A DNA stretch of 64,000 nt, from positions 496,329 through 560,328 of the forward strand of contig CAJNDT010000001.1 of the NCBI GenBank assembly GCA_905221615.1, in the 5' to 3' direction. Numbering within the stretch: the stretch's first letter is position 1; the number at the start of each line of letters is the position of its first letter. Shown in pieces: positions 20,859 to 30,832 of the stretch. Made by a program: the position numbers and the translations under genes. This DNA comes from Symbiodinium sp. CCMP2592 (lineage: Eukaryota; Sar; Dinophyceae; Suessiales; Symbiodiniaceae). The notes under the pieces are model-generated. The model was given only the letters and a program-made list of their open reading frames with translations, did no database searches and was not told where the DNA came from.

Positions 20859-20976
20859 CTACAGTAGAAGCCGAAAAGTTGGAAACCACATAGCCTCAAT
20901 CCTTAAGAGTCATATATAGGGAATCCCAGCACTATTTGGCCTTAACACGGTTTCCAACTTTATGGAGTTTACTGTA
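20859..20976. mobile_element. Inverted repeat, family IR-H copy 1
   Basis: CTACAGTAGAAGCCGAAAAGT...GGAAACC pairs imperfectly with GGTTTCCAACTT...TTTACTGTAG across about 65 bases. It abuts a second hairpin at 20989. The arm motif CTAC..TAG..CCGAAAAG recurs in IR-H copy 2 at 38201. Confidence 0.65.
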
Positions 20977-20988
20977 GTTTACTGTAGA

Positions 20989-21067
20989 CCCTACAGAACC
21001 TACCTTTTCATAATAACTTGCTAAAGAAATCATAATAAGGAACCCTAAAACGGTAGGTTCTGCAGGG
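20989..21067. mobile_element. Inverted repeat adjacent to IR-H copy 1
   Basis: CCCTACAGAACCTACC and GGTAGGTTCTGCAGGG form the arms. The centre holds ATCATAATAAGGAACCCTAA, close to the core shared by other hairpin families. Confidence 0.75.
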
Positions 21068-21170
21068 TTCAGGGTGTAAGGTTTACTTCGAACCGCCTGA
21101 CTGGCGTCAGACTAGCCGTAGAGCCGGTTGATGCCGCGATGACTCTTCCGATGTCCTGTCAGAGTGCCGA

Positions 21171-21272
21171 GGTTTGGGGTGTAGGGCTTTAAGGTTTGGG
21201 GTCTAGGGTTTGGGGTTTGGGGTTTAGGATATAGGGTTTAGGGTATAGGGTTTATAGGGTTTAGGGCCTAAG
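21171..21272 (+). repeat. TTTAGGG/TTTGGGG telomere-like tract
   Basis: Around twelve G-strand units with frequent TTTGGGG and TTATAGGG variants. Confidence 0.85.
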
Positions 21273-22573
21273 GCTTGCTTGCCCGATGGTTTTGCAGGCT
21301 CTTCTATTTTGGGGTCTGGCACCGGGTCGGGTCTCGCATGTCACCACCAACAACATTATCAACGTCATAACCGTCATCACCATCATCAGAACCCTCAGAA
21401 CCCTCATTACCTTGTCAGTCTTCCTTCACCTCCATATGTCGATCCTCACCGCTCTCCATCAGCAACATCCGCATCCTTCTGCGCGAAAGCGAAACTTCTA
21501 GTCGCTCTCTCCAGTATGCCATCTAGCTGGGAACTCTTGCGTGATTAGCTGCATCAGCGTGTGGCAATGGCATCCTCATCGCCACCAGCACTAACATCCG
21601 TCAGCGCAGCAGACAGACCAGAATATTGAGACTCAGTCTAAACGCACTCCCTGTTTGTAACGCCAACCCACAGCCCAAATTATTCTCTTTAGATACTACT
21701 GGGGTCTGGAGTACGTACTGCGACCCTTATGTTGCCGATATAGTTCTTCTGCTAGAGTATCCCCAAGACCCATCCTAAAGCACGCACCCAGAGGGCCAAA
21801 TGCCCCTTTTACAGGATCTAGGGTTGAGGTAAGAATTTCCGAAAGAGGGGGTCCAAATAAAGTACACTAAATAGTAGGGTCCTTATTATAAGGACCCAAG
21901 AATAAGGTACTCCTAATATTCGGAAACTGCCGGGTTTCAGGGGTCAGACGTTCGGTTCATGGAACACGTCTCAAACTTGAGGAACCCTACACAGCTCAAG
22001 GAATATTCCTTGAAGCATCTTAGGTCTTCACCTACCCTTAAATCAGGAGTGTGTGAAGCTCTCTGGCCCTCTGGCATCCTTGAAGCAACGCCCCATCCTG
22101 AGTTCTTGCCTGACCTTCTTGTCATATGCTCTTCAAATAGTAACCTACATATAATGATAAACCCAAGTACCTAATTAGTGGGTCCTTCGGACCCTTAGGG
22201 TGATAACATAACTGTTTTTGAGATTACAAGGAGTATCGACACTGCTGGGGCACGGACGCTGCGCCCGAAGTTCACCCGCCGGACCTGTCGAAAGTCGAAG
22301 CTTGCTACAGACTGCAACGCTCACCAAAATAAGGCCACTGCTTCGCAGTTTTGCATAAAGGATGTAGGGCTTTGTGGCAGAGGTCAGAATAACAGAGATC
22401 TCCCGAATCAAAGTTACTTTGTGCAGTCTTGGGAACGTATGCATCATGAGATCTTGGGTTAGCCAGGATGAATCATATCTAATGTACACATGCTTTGTAG
22501 TCGAAATGAGACGCCAATGTGCCGAGATGGTCCACACTGACTTGATTGGACTGGAAATAGACGATTTCGTGCT
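21273..22573. other. Unassigned DNA between repeats
   Basis: 21290-21650 is largely free of telomere-like units, with CATCA/ACCATCA-rich sequence and overlapping plus frames of 70-89 codons that lack coding character. IR-B copy 5 interrupts the region. 22180-22560 has a 120-codon minus frame of unknown merit. Confidence 0.5.
21831..21930. mobile_element. MITE-like inverted repeat, family IR-B copy 5
   Basis: AAGAATTTCCGAAAGAGGGG at the left, AATATTCGGAAACTGC at the right, and the family centre GTAGGGTCCTTATTATAAGG. The terminal GGGAG/CTCCC bases are lost. Confidence 0.75.
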
Positions 22574-22669
22574 CTACCCATGGGCCCCAAAGTAGTTCCT
22601 TTTGGGGATTACCTTATAGGATTCGATATACGAACCCCAAAAAGGAACTACTTTGGGGCCTTAGGGTAG
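22574..22669. mobile_element. MITE-like inverted repeat, family IR-C copy 3
   Basis: CTACCCATGGGCCCCAAAGT and ACTTTGGGGCCTTAGGGTAG form the termini, with GGAACTAC/GTAGTTCC arms and an AT-rich centre ending ATTCGATATACGAACCCC. It closely resembles the copies at 24881 and 47651. Confidence 0.9.
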
Positions 22670-22712
22670 GGCCTGCTTAGGGTCAACTTGAGACACTTTG
22701 CCACACAATCAT

Positions 22713-22804
22713 CGACAGAGGGAGGGAGAGAGACAGACACAGACAAGGGACAGACACCGAGACGGAGACAAAGACAGAGACAAACAGACAGATAGGCCAA
22801 ACAA

Positions 22805-22835
<31 letters not shown>

Positions 22836-22893
22836 AAAAAGAGGGAGGGATGGAAGGAGAGACGAGAGAGAGAGAGAGAGAGCGAGCGAGAGC
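22713..22893 (+). repeat. Purine-rich microsatellite block (GACA, AG, A)
   Basis: Runs of GAGGGAGAGAGACAGACA, a 26-base AG repeat at 22805-22830, ten A residues at 22831-22840 and another AG repeat at 22864-22889. Charged or Ser/Leu-rich frames across it are artefacts of the repeat. Confidence 0.9.
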
Positions 22894-22988
22894 GGTAGTC
22901 TGCAAATTCGGCGATGAAGAAGAAACATCGAGACTGTTTCTGATGTAGTTTTGTGCTCGGGCAGCATCCATCCGGCAATGGATTTATC

Positions 22989-23399
22989 TCACTCAGTCCT
23001 GACTTTCACGGGATGCTCGAATGGACCCCTGTTGGAGGGAGCAAGAGCAGCTCGTTGAGGTAGAAGCTCCTCCGTGTAGGGGTAGCCAAGCCTTCTGGCA
23101 TAGGACTGGTAGATACCCAAGAGATCTGCAGGCATCGAGAAGACCGCATGCTGCGCCACCTGCATGCAAGCGTCGTCGTTCGTATGGCCAGGGTACGGAT
23201 GCCTGTGCAGATCTCCTTGTCTTGCCGCTTCCAAAGCCCTTCGCCGGTCATCCGCATGGAGTGGCACACCCTGGAACCAAAAGTCTAGCAGTCGACCAAC
23301 CTTGGATGCGCTTAAGATGACCTTCATGCGGGGTTGTGGGGAGATACTCCAGTATAGATATAATTCGGAACCAAAACTGCATAGTACTAGTATCAACAT
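22989..23399 (-). CDS. Possible C-terminal exon of a sulfotransferase-like gene
   Basis: A minus frame is open from 23399 to a stop at 22989. Its second half reads as plausible protein: FQGVPLHADDRRRALEAARQ, later MPADLLGIYQSYARRLGYPY. It lies downstream, on the same strand, of two other open segments (23922-23993 and 24391-24745) that look like the nucleotide-binding part of a sulfotransferase. Its ending with a helical segment and LGYPY would suit a C-terminal domain. The 5' boundary is not defined; the first 40 codons of the open frame are probably intron. The link to the upstream segments is inferred from order and orientation only. A second minus frame overlaps 23006-23269 and looks less protein-like. 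Confidence 0.35.
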   Translation of the reverse strand: MLILVLCSFGSELYLYWSISPQPRMKVILSASKVGRLLDFWFQGVPLHADDRRRALEAARQGDLHRHPYPGHTNDDACMQVAQHAVFSMPADLLGIYQSYARRLGYPYTEELLPQRAALAPSNRGPFEHPVKVRTE

Positions 23400-23921
23400 A
23401 TTTGAGGCTCCTATACTAACCGGAACAAGGAAGCAATATTCGTCACTACACCAACTCTTGCATCAATTGTAGCCACACTTCTTAACAAGACCACTGCAGG
23501 CGTCGTGCAAAAACTCTACAACAACCCTATCGCAAACGCCGCCAAATACTGCAACCATCAGTTAACAAGTAAACAGCATATACAAACAAGGCTTTCCTAA
23601 AACAGAAAGTTCCTTAAGAAGCTCCCAGCAACTTCTTGGTCGAAGCCTTCCGAGGATCCGTCAGCTTCCTCGAAGCTAAGACGCAAGGTATCATTTCGAG
23701 GGGTCTCATAGAAGGCGGTCAGGTTGTCCATCCTGGGCTCAGAAAACCGCCGAGGAGCAAGCTCCACATCCATGTTATGAATAGTTCTACAAACAACAAC
23801 AACAACAATGACAATACACGGTTAAGGCTTAGGGGTTTAGGGTTTAGGGTTTAGAATGACACTAGCAATTTAATAGTAGCTCCTAAAGAAAGCACAAGAT
23901 GTATATGGCTCCGGAGCCGGG

Positions 23922-23993
23922 AATCAGAACCATCATGCGCTGGGCGACGAAGGCAACGCCATCTTCCGGCCCCAGGCTCTGCACGGTGCCCTT
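23922..23993 (-). CDS. Possible middle exon of a sulfotransferase-like gene
   Basis: A short minus segment reads KGTVQSLGPEDGVAFVAQRM and then MVLI, with GC-rich third positions and obvious coding flavour inside otherwise telomere-like DNA. Sulfotransferases carry a helical region after the 3'-phosphate-binding motif, often with a G-(L/V) pair after acidic residues, so the position between the 24391 and 23399 segments makes sense. Splice sites were not fixed. The hairpin element IR-C copy 4 starts only 16 bases upstream (24009) and would therefore sit in the preceding intron. Confidence 0.3.
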
Positions 23994-24008
23994 GGGATAA
24001 AACATCAC

Positions 24009-24109
24009 CTTACCCAAAGGCTCCATAGTAGTTCCTTTTTGGGGTTCATAATTATTTAAAATCCTATAAGGTAACCCCAAAAAGGAACTACTATGGAGCC
24101 TATCGGTAG
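24009..24109. mobile_element. MITE-like inverted repeat, family IR-C copy 4
   Basis: CTTACCCAAAGGCTCCATAGTAG... and its complement ending CTATCGGTAGT. The core TAGTTCCTTTTTGGGG and its partner are intact. It differs from other copies by CTCCATAG in place of CCCCAAAG, matched by a compensatory change in the other arm (CTATGGAG). It probably lies in an intron of the sulfotransferase-like gene. Confidence 0.85.
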
Positions 24110-24390
24110 TTGCCGAGATTAGAGTTGAGGGCTTAGGGTTTAGGGTTTCGGGCTTAGGGGTTTCGACTCGCACACTCGCTCAACGCAGGCACGACTTCAC
24201 GATGTCTGCTTGCTACCTTTACTACCGTGATATGCCGGCATAGGGGGATATGAGAAGCAAAGAACAAACAAGCAAGCCCGCCCAGTTTAGGGGAGGATTT
24301 ATTTAGGGTTTGAGAGTTCAGGGGCCAGGGCCCCAAAGGTTAAACTTTCGGTTCTTATTGTCCACAGAGTGTACAAGACATATTATCATA

Positions 24391-24745
24391 TTAACTCTGC
24401 AGCGAAGTCACATTCGTGTCTTCCTGACCCCCGTGGTGGTAGCAGTAGGCCGAAGCGATCATGACCAGCGGATTGCGGACGGAACCAGCAACCCTGAGGG
24501 TTCTAAGCTGCCCAGCTCGTTGCAGCTCCCTCTCATGCATCTCCAACGAGTACATGTCGGTCACAAAGCGTACTGGCGAGCCCCAGTTGTAGCAAAAATC
24601 CGGAAAGTAGCACGGATTGCCCCAATGTCCGACTCGATCGTGCCCGAGCCCCAATGCCGCCCAGACTGCACGGAAGATCGCCCACGTCATCTGCACTCCA
24701 CTTTTATGGAAGCCAACTACGAGGTAGGTATGAAAATCCCAAGGC
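24391..24745 (-). CDS. Sulfotransferase-like exon (PAPS-binding part), likely incomplete
   Basis: The minus frame holds, in order, YLVVGFHKSGVQMTWAIFRA (FHKSG corresponds to the 5'-phosphosulfate-binding loop of sulfotransferases) and, about 75 residues later, GSVRNPLVMIASAYCYHH, matching the 3'-phosphate-binding pattern R-x-P-x(4-5)-S-x-Y followed by His. Known family members transfer sulfate from PAPS to a hydroxyl or amine, usually in the Golgi or cytosol. The frame is open to 24897, but its first 50 codons come from repeat DNA, so the true exon probably begins near 24745-24800. It stops at 24391 only about 15 residues after the second motif, far too early for a complete enzyme of 250 or more residues, so the rest must lie in later exons or be lost. 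The loop has Val where family members usually have Thr (KSGT), which might reduce activity. Confidence 0.5.
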
Positions 24746-24880
24746 CATGACTCTGGAATCTGCTTGCGGCTTCCTTGCCTCTGTCTCTGCTCAGCCTTCC
24801 TTGTGTGAGGGGGCAAAAGAGGGTCATCCTTTGAGCTTTTGTTAAGATGGTGCTTAGGGGAGCATCTTCGGGTTAAGGGT

Positions 24881-24976
24881 TTACCCAAATTCCCCAAAGT
24901 AGCTCCTTTTTGGTGTTCATATATAGAATCCTATAGGGTAACTCCAAAAAGAAACTACTTTGGGGCCCCTGGGTAG
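24881..24976. mobile_element. MITE-like inverted repeat, family IR-C copy 5
   Basis: TTACCCAAATTCCCCAAAGT and ACTTTGGGGCCCCTGGGTAG, with centre ATATATAGAATCCTATAGGG. It lies just upstream of the sulfotransferase-like exon. Confidence 0.9.
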
Positions 24977-25389
24977 AGCTTATAGGCCACTAAGATCAGC
25001 CGGGTTATGAGTCATCTACGAAATTCAGCCAGTAAGACTGGCCTTACGTGCGGCTCCCCACGATAGCAACATCACATAACCCACACCCAAGCCTGCCTTC
25101 TTTCTTTTGGTCTGCATACGAAGATACCAGAACTCATACGTCATCTACTAATCCTTTAAGCATTAACAGCACCGGAGGTTCTTCTGCACCAGGCAGGTGC
25201 CGGGCACGGAACTCTCTTCAGCAGCGAGGCAGAGCCATCCTGTCACAAGGAGATTTAAGATCCTAAACCCTATAAACCCTAACCTAAACCCTTAACCATC
25301 CTAAACTCCATACACCCCTTGGTTTTCGATAGCTCCGGGCTCGATGCGCGAGAATTAGTATAGGCATCTGGTAGTTTGGGTACAACGGT

Positions 25390-25478
25390 TGATGATATAA
25401 ATCCTGCCCTACCCATAACAAAGAATATACCATGATTCCCAGAGTATAGGGTCATTCAAGTAATGCAGGATATATATG
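25390..25478. mobile_element. Short inverted repeat, family IR-J copy 1
   Basis: TGATGATATAAATCCTGCCC at the left and ATGCAGGATATATAT at the right; the interior contains ACCATGATTCCC. The same arrangement recurs at 30538-30613. The right end abuts IR-B copy 6. Confidence 0.7.
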
Positions 25479-25587
25479 GGAGTTTCCGAAAATGCAGGGG
25501 GCCCTAATATAGTATCCTAAATTGTAGGATCCTTATTATAAGGACCAAAAATAAGGTACCCCTAATTTTCGGAAACTCCCATATATC
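25472..25587. mobile_element. MITE-like inverted repeat, family IR-B copy 6
   Basis: ATATATGGGAGTTTCCGAAA and TTTCGGAAACTCCCATATAT are perfect terminal arms. The centre GTAGGATCCTTATTATAAGG is intact. It is joined directly to the right end of IR-J copy 1, suggesting insertion at or into that element. Confidence 0.9.
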
Positions 25588-25664
25588 ATCTACCGGAGGG
25601 TTTAGGATTTCGGGTCTGAGGCGTACAGTAGGGCTCGTGGTTCAGACAGGGGTCTCGGGATACT

Positions 25665-25742
25665 ACTATAGTTTTACTCTATTCTTAATTACTATAATTT
25701 TACTATACTCTTAGATACTATAATATTACTATACTCTTAATT
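25665..25742 (+). repeat. 26-bp tandem repeat, three units
   Basis: Units at 25665-25690, 25691-25716 and 25717-25742 share the pattern ACTATAATTTTACTATACTC then TTAATT or TTAGAT. Only a few substitutions separate them. Confidence 0.85.
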
Positions 25743-25889
25743 ACAGCAGTAGTAGTATAATCTTACGATAAGATACCAAAATCCGCGACTCCTGTCAGAA
25801 GGTAGCATGCTGCGAGCACGCGAAGGCTGGCGAAGGCCATCCAAGCTCTGGCAGAGAAGAGCTGGCTCGATCCTAAACCCAGACCCCCT

Positions 25890-25990
25890 TTGGAGGATCC
25901 AAAAAGTATATGCCTTAATGGGGGTTCCGATAAAATACCCTTAGTAGTATAGGGCCCAAAATTAGGGGATCTACTTTCGAGATCCTCCCA
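25890..25990. repeat. Imperfect inverted repeat
   Basis: TGGAGGATC near 25891 pairs with GATCCTCCCA at 25981-25990. The interior includes CCTTAATGGGGGTTCC. Arms are short, and it may be a decayed hairpin element. Confidence 0.45.
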
Positions 25991-26008
25991 GAGGGCGGTC
26001 CTGAACTA

Positions 26009-26110
26009 GGATGCCCAGTAACCTAGGAATAAAGAGGGCTCCCTTTTTGGTATTGGGTAACTTTATAAGGAACCTAGGGCTACAGGGAATAAGGGTACTA
26101 CTGGGCATCC
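26009..26110. mobile_element. MITE-like inverted repeat, family IR-E copy 1
   Basis: GGATGCCCAGTAACCTAGGA at the left and CTACTGGGCATCC at the right, with CCTAGG subarms and an A/T-rich GGAATAAGGGT segment. A second copy lies at 50945-51060 with the same order of motifs. Confidence 0.85.
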
Positions 26111-26395
26111 CAGTCAAGTGACCCGCACAGGCCTCAAGCAGACCCCGACATTCTGAGGCCCGACAGAGTAGAAAGTTTAGGGCTGGGGTTTAGGGTTGAC
26201 AGAGTCGAAAGTATAGTGTATGACTCAGAGCCCAAACCCGACATTTTGTGGACAGCAGCTCTACACAGTTCGAAAGTCGCTGAGGATTGGCAAGATTTGC
26301 ACGACACGAAGGCTCAGTGGGGTTCCTTGAGCCTTGGATAAGTTGAACGAGCATCTGTGGCTTGAGATGTAGAGGTTCAGGAGCCCAGGGGTTTA

Positions 26396-26436
26396 AAACC
26401 CTAAACCCTAAACCCTAAATCCTAAACCCTAAACCG
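26396..26436 (-). repeat. CCCTAAA telomere-like tract
   Basis: Six nearly perfect C-strand units, one with CCTAAAT. Confidence 0.9.
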
Positions 26437-26498
26437 GTTTAAGGTTTTTGGAGGTTGAAGGGTGTGGGAGGCTGAAGAGTTTAGGGCTCGCAGGCTTT

Positions 26499-26634
26499 AA
26501 TCAAAAGGGAAAAGGAGGGACCCTTAATGGGGACCCCTACCCTGTCATGAGCTATATAATGGGAATATAACAGCTATATGAAGGGTATATACCTAGGGGT
26601 CCTTTTTAAGGGTCTCTCCTTTTACCCTTGGATT
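26499..26634. mobile_element. MITE-like inverted repeat, family IR-G copy 1
   Basis: AATCAAAAGGGAAAAGGAGGGA pairs with TCTCCTTTTACCCTTGGATT. The interior holds GGGGACCCCTACCC and AGCTATATAATGGG. The copy at 46223-46344 has the same arms, with its interior in the opposite direction. Confidence 0.85.
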
Positions 26635-26639
26635 TAAGG

Positions 26640-28600
26640 GTGCAGACCTCGTAGGCTTAAGCTCTGGGATGGACTCGCTATTCGGCTTTGTGGGCCTACT
26701 CTGCTGTGACTACCTGCAGACCATCCACAAAGGAAACACAAGCTTCGATGGTTATAGGAACTTCTACAAAAAACAGAACCCTTCTACACATTCCATATCA
26801 GAAAGAACTCCTCAAGGCTGTAATACAGAATGCTGACAACAAATCCTGCTCCCAGGGCTTACGAAGAATTTGGGGGAGTAAAAAGTATTGCAAGAGAGGC
26901 ATCTGATGAGGGAGCATAGCGACAAACAACCGAACAAGGCAACGTAAACCCGACTACGGTCTGTAAAGATGCGAACAACGACGGGGTTAAACCCCGAGCC
27001 CCCCAAAAAAGCTCTAAACCCCCTAAACCCAGAAGCCCGGACATCTTGGAAGGAAGCAGGGTGCTCCTCCCTACACCTTCCCATGTCGGAATACTTTCCA
27101 GTAAGGTTTAGGGCTTAGGATAAGCATCCCTAGTGCCCATATAACTACGTAGAAAAACCCCTACGATTTTCGACAACAGGCCTCGTTGTCTGGCAGCCCG
27201 GTCTAGCCAAACACACACACTCCCCTAACCTACAACAAGGAAAGCATGCGAATCGACACCTCTGAGTCTAACCTACCCTTTTTGCTCCTACCCTAAACCC
27301 TATACCCTAACCCCCCAAACCAGATGCAACTGCAGGGCCTTGACTTCGGCTGCCTTTGCATGATGACGAGGGATGGCTTGAGGGGCTTTAGGGTTTTGGT
27401 ACACTTCTCGATTTGTGCTTTAGGATTTAGGGTATGTGGCTTTCTCCTGAGCAGAAGTGTTTGCATGTCCACCTCAATTAGTGCTGCTTGCGCAACCGTG
27501 CTTCGCCTAAGCCCTTGACCCTAAAATTCGCCCTTGGTTCACCAGGGATTTGGTCAGGTATACCGCAAGCTTAAGCATTGAGCAAGATTCCACTAAGCTG
27601 TAAACCTATCTCAACCCTAAAGCCCTGTGGTCAACCGCCTGGCCTAGCCAAGCCTCAACGACTTCATCTATCTTCCCTGCATTGAAGGCCATGCTCAATG
27701 ACTCCAAAAGAGCACGGTCTCAGCATTGCTACACGACAAGACCACTTGGTCGTCCTCACAGTGCTACCAGCATGCACGAACACCGAGTTCGGTTTCACTG
27801 TGCTGAGGTTTGGGTGGAGGGTGTGGATGCCCCAAACCCGCAAACCCAAACAAACCCTAGTAAACCCCGAGCCCCTAAACCGTAAGCCCGCTTTTGAAAA
27901 TATTGAGCAGGGACTGCAATGCCTGCTCTACACCCTCAAATCCTAAATCCCTGAAGTCTTAAAGCCCTGAACCTCTAAGCCCTAAACTCTTAAATCCTGA
28001 ACCCTAGTATATAAGCCCAAGCAAACCCTAACAAACACTAATAAACCGCTAAGAAAAAACCTCTACCCAGCCCAAAACACCTAAACCACTAGACTTTCCC
28101 TAAGCTTCCGGCAAGGGAAGTGGACTCGTTCTCCTGATGCCGGGGCAACGAGGGGAGCCGGGCCAAAAGACCCAGTCTCGAAGTCTCCCAAAGAACTGCA
28201 AAGTCTCCCAAAGAAAGGGGCTTGAGTTTGGGGTCTTTTTTTAGTCATTCCTTCAGACTTTTTTCAGGCTTCAGAAGAAAGCCGAAAGGGACTTTGGGGT
28301 TTTAGCGCCAATGAGAGTTTAGAGTTCCAGGAGCATTTTAGGGCTGAGGCCTTAAGGGTTTAGGGCTTTAGGATTCTGGGGTTGCGGGTTTTGGTGTCGT
28401 GATGTTGCACTGCAGAGCCGTGGAGGCTTTGCAACATAGATGTTTCGATTTCTCGGTCGGTGGTTGATTAAAAATTGGAAGAGTTGCGTAGTGACCCGAC
28501 TATGGAAGACCTCCTGGGATAAACACCCACCCCACGCCGTTCGAGGCAAAATCGCTCAAACCAAGTCCCTGTAGGGTAAAGAACAGCAGTAGCAGACTGG
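26640..28600. other. Unassigned DNA with telomere-like units
   Basis: Short frames only. 27175-27223 contains GCCTCGTTGTCTGGCAGCCCGG, related to the 3' end shared by several A-tailed insertions. 27800-28080 is C-strand telomere-like. 28190-28215 repeats AAGTCTCCCAAAGAA twice. Confidence 0.55.
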
Positions 28601-28626
28601 AGGTTGATAATACGGAGTCACTTAGA

Positions 28627-28676
28627 ACTTAGGGATTATACTAACCAAAAATTAAAAATTATTTCTAAGTACCCCT
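28627..28676. repeat. AT-rich short repeat, family IR-K copy 2
   Basis: CTTAGGGATTATACTAACC, then AAAAATTAAAAATTATTT and CTAAGTACCCCTG. It matches 2533-2582 in order and sequence. Confidence 0.6.
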
Positions 28677-28753
28677 GACGGAGAACTTGGGCCCTTGGAT
28701 TGAACTCTGGATCTGCTGAATCAGGGCCAGCAGATGAAGCAAAGGCAATCATC

Positions 28754-28863
28754 TTGATTCGAGCTCTCCGGCAATAATGTGTTGCAAGTGCCGCTTCAAT
28801 TGTTATTATTTATTATTATTATTACCATTATTATTATTATTATTGATTCGAGCTCTCCGGCAA
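28754..28863 (-). mobile_element. Insertion ending in (TTA)n with 21-bp direct repeats
   Basis: The 21 bases starting TTGATTCGAGCTCTCCGGCA are repeated exactly at 28754-28774 and 28843-28863. Between them lie 68 bases: TAATGTGTTGCAAGTGCCGC, then a TTA-rich run of about 40 bases. On the minus strand this could be an insert with a (TAA)n terminus and target-site duplication. Confidence 0.75.
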
Positions 28864-28869
28864 AGAGTC

Positions 28870-29680
28870 GACATCCCCATCGATGAACTGTTAAATTCAT
28901 TGCACACCCTAGTGTAGAGGCGGCCTGAGTAGGAAGGCAAAGGCGTAGGTGGGATACTATGGTGTGCATCTACTTGAAGAAATCGGAAGCCCCAGTAGGA
29001 AGAATAGCTTGACGATGTATATTACACCCTACTGGTTTATACAACGTCCTTGAACTTGGCGTTTGGCTTCCGGGCCGGGCAGCTTTAACAATTAGCTACT
29101 CCGGACAAACATACACTCTCAACCCCAAGACCCAAGAAACTTAGCTTCCCAAAAAAGAAGCCTCAATTAGGATAGTCAGTGTTCGGTATCCCCATCAAAG
29201 TCTAAGTACGTATCAGGAAAAACTCTATGTGAGGCATAGGGGCATAGTAGTATTAATCGAAAATTGAAGCCAACAGCCGCCAACCTTCATGCACAAACCC
29301 TGAACCACCCAGGTCTCGTGCCCCCAAATTGGTGCTTAGGACATCTACTTCAACATACACTCACCACAAAACTCAGGGCCAATCCCGGTCCGAAACCCAC
29401 TATGCAAACCCAAATTCCTCAGAACCGCCCCCAAGGACCTGGACGTGAGCCATCTCACAACCCTCTATGCAAACCCAAGTTCCTCAGAAAAGCCCGAAAT
29501 CCCAACCGCACAAATAGCTTGCCTTGCATTTCCTCAAGACTGCCACCAACGTGTCGGGAACCTTATGCGTGCTGCTCTAAAGGTTTAGGGTTTAGGGTTT
29601 TAGGGCTTAGGTTTTTAGGGTTAAGGGTTTAGGGTGTTTAGGCTTTAGGGTTTAAGGTTTTTAAGGTTTACGGTCCTTTT
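28870..29680. other. Unassigned DNA
   Basis: 29264-29632 holds a 122-codon plus frame that contains an internal repeat (CTATGCAAACCCAA twice) and ends in telomere-like sequence; I do not regard it as a gene. 29580-29670 is a TTTAGGG-like tract. Confidence 0.55.
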
Positions 29681-29850
29681 TAAGGTGCCCAAAGCAATAT
29701 GGCACCCTTATAAGAGAACCCTACTAGTAAAATGTAATCCTAATTTAAGAAAACTCCTGCTTAAGGTCCCCCAAATGATATGGCACCCTTACAGGAAGAA
29801 CCTACTAGCAAAAGGGACCCAAATTTCGAAAAATACGCTTATGGCCTTCA
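29680..29850 (+). repeat. Direct repeat of about 80 bp, two copies
   Basis: AATATGGCACCCTTATAAG... near 29695 and GATATGGCACCCTTACAGGA near 29777 start two units that both continue with AACC(C)TACTAG(C/T)AAAA and a (CCT/CCC)AA(A)TTT segment. Confidence 0.75.
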
Positions 29851-29951
29851 AGGGCGTACTGCACTGCAAGGGCTCTGCAAGCTCCTCAAGTGCTACAATG
29901 GTACAGGTTTTCAGGATTTTATATAGGGTTTATCATACGCACCCTTAGAAT

Positions 29952-30026
29952 GTACGGGGGAGGGGGATAGGGGCCTATAACAAGGACTTAGTAAGGCCTA
30001 TTTAAGTACCTCCCCCCTACCCCCCC
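29952..30026. repeat. Inverted repeat with G-run and C-run arms
   Basis: GTACGGGGGAGGGGGATAGG at the left and CCTCCCCCCTACCCCCC at the right enclose GGCCTATAACAAGGACTTAG and GTAAGGCC. Confidence 0.7.
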
Positions 30027-30389
30027 GAAGGGTCCCTATAAGTTCAGGGATGCAGAAGGGCATGGCATCACTATCTTCTGGTAGCTACGATTGTTGCAAT
30101 TGCCGTCATCTGGACAATCATCACCGTTATCTTCAGTATTCTCACCATCACTATCACCACCACCTAGCACTGGCAACAAACGTGGTCATATGGCACCAGC
30201 AATCTTACGTACTCAGTTTAGGTACAAACCGTAGCTGTCAGCACGGAGGTAAAGCCTGGATGTCAACGCTAGTACTTGCACTTGCTCGTGTTATCATCAT
30301 GCCGTTCGTTGATATCACAGGCTCAAGTCGTCGTCCCGATACCCAAAATCGCAATCAAACCGAAATCCTGAACTAAGTGACGGAGCCTT

Positions 30390-30494
30390 ACCTTGAACTA
30401 CCAAAACCTACTATTTTGTCTGGTCCCTACAAATTCCATATTAGGGCTTACAATAAGAGCCTACAATAAAGTAGGTTATGGTAGTTTAATAAGG
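30390..30494. mobile_element. Inverted repeat, family IR-I copy 1
   Basis: TACCTTGAACTACCAAAACC pairs with GGTTATGGTAGTTTAATAAGG. The centre contains CTTACAATAAGAGCC and AATAAAGTAGG. The copy at 31774-31869 has the same plan. Confidence 0.75.
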
Positions 30495-30537
30495 TAAGTT
30501 CTTATGCTCCTGCCTCGAATGTACGGCTGATGATATA

Positions 30538-30613
30538 AATCCTGCATTACCTTAAGGGCCCTAAACTATGGGAATTATGGTATATTCCTCATTATGGGTG
30601 CTGCAGGATGTAT
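30538..30613. mobile_element. Short inverted repeat, family IR-J copy 2
   Basis: TGATGATATAAATCCTGC at the left and GCAGGATGTATATC at the right, with an internal ATGGGAATTATGG segment. It is related to 25390-25478. Confidence 0.7.
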
Positions 30614-30716
30614 ATCCTCAACCGCAGGAACCGGATAAGAGAACTCGCCCCTTTCAGGGTTCGTAGTAATGTGGATCCTGGTCCTGTGGGGATGTGGAAC
30701 CCGGGGGTCCGTCATC

Positions 30717-30832
30717 AGGTTTAGGGTTTAGGGTTTATAGGGTTTTTTGGGTTTATAGGGTTTAAGGCTTATATTGTGTTTATAGGGTTTAGGGTTTAGG
30801 GCTTCTAGGGTTTAGGGTTTAGGGTTTGGGGC
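30717..30832 (+). repeat. TTTAGGG telomere-like tract
   Basis: More than ten G-strand units with TTATAGGG variants. Confidence 0.9.

Noticed and set aside
24310-24750. 146-codon plus frame
   Set aside because: Antisense of the sulfotransferase-like exon, whose minus-strand reading has recognisable binding motifs.
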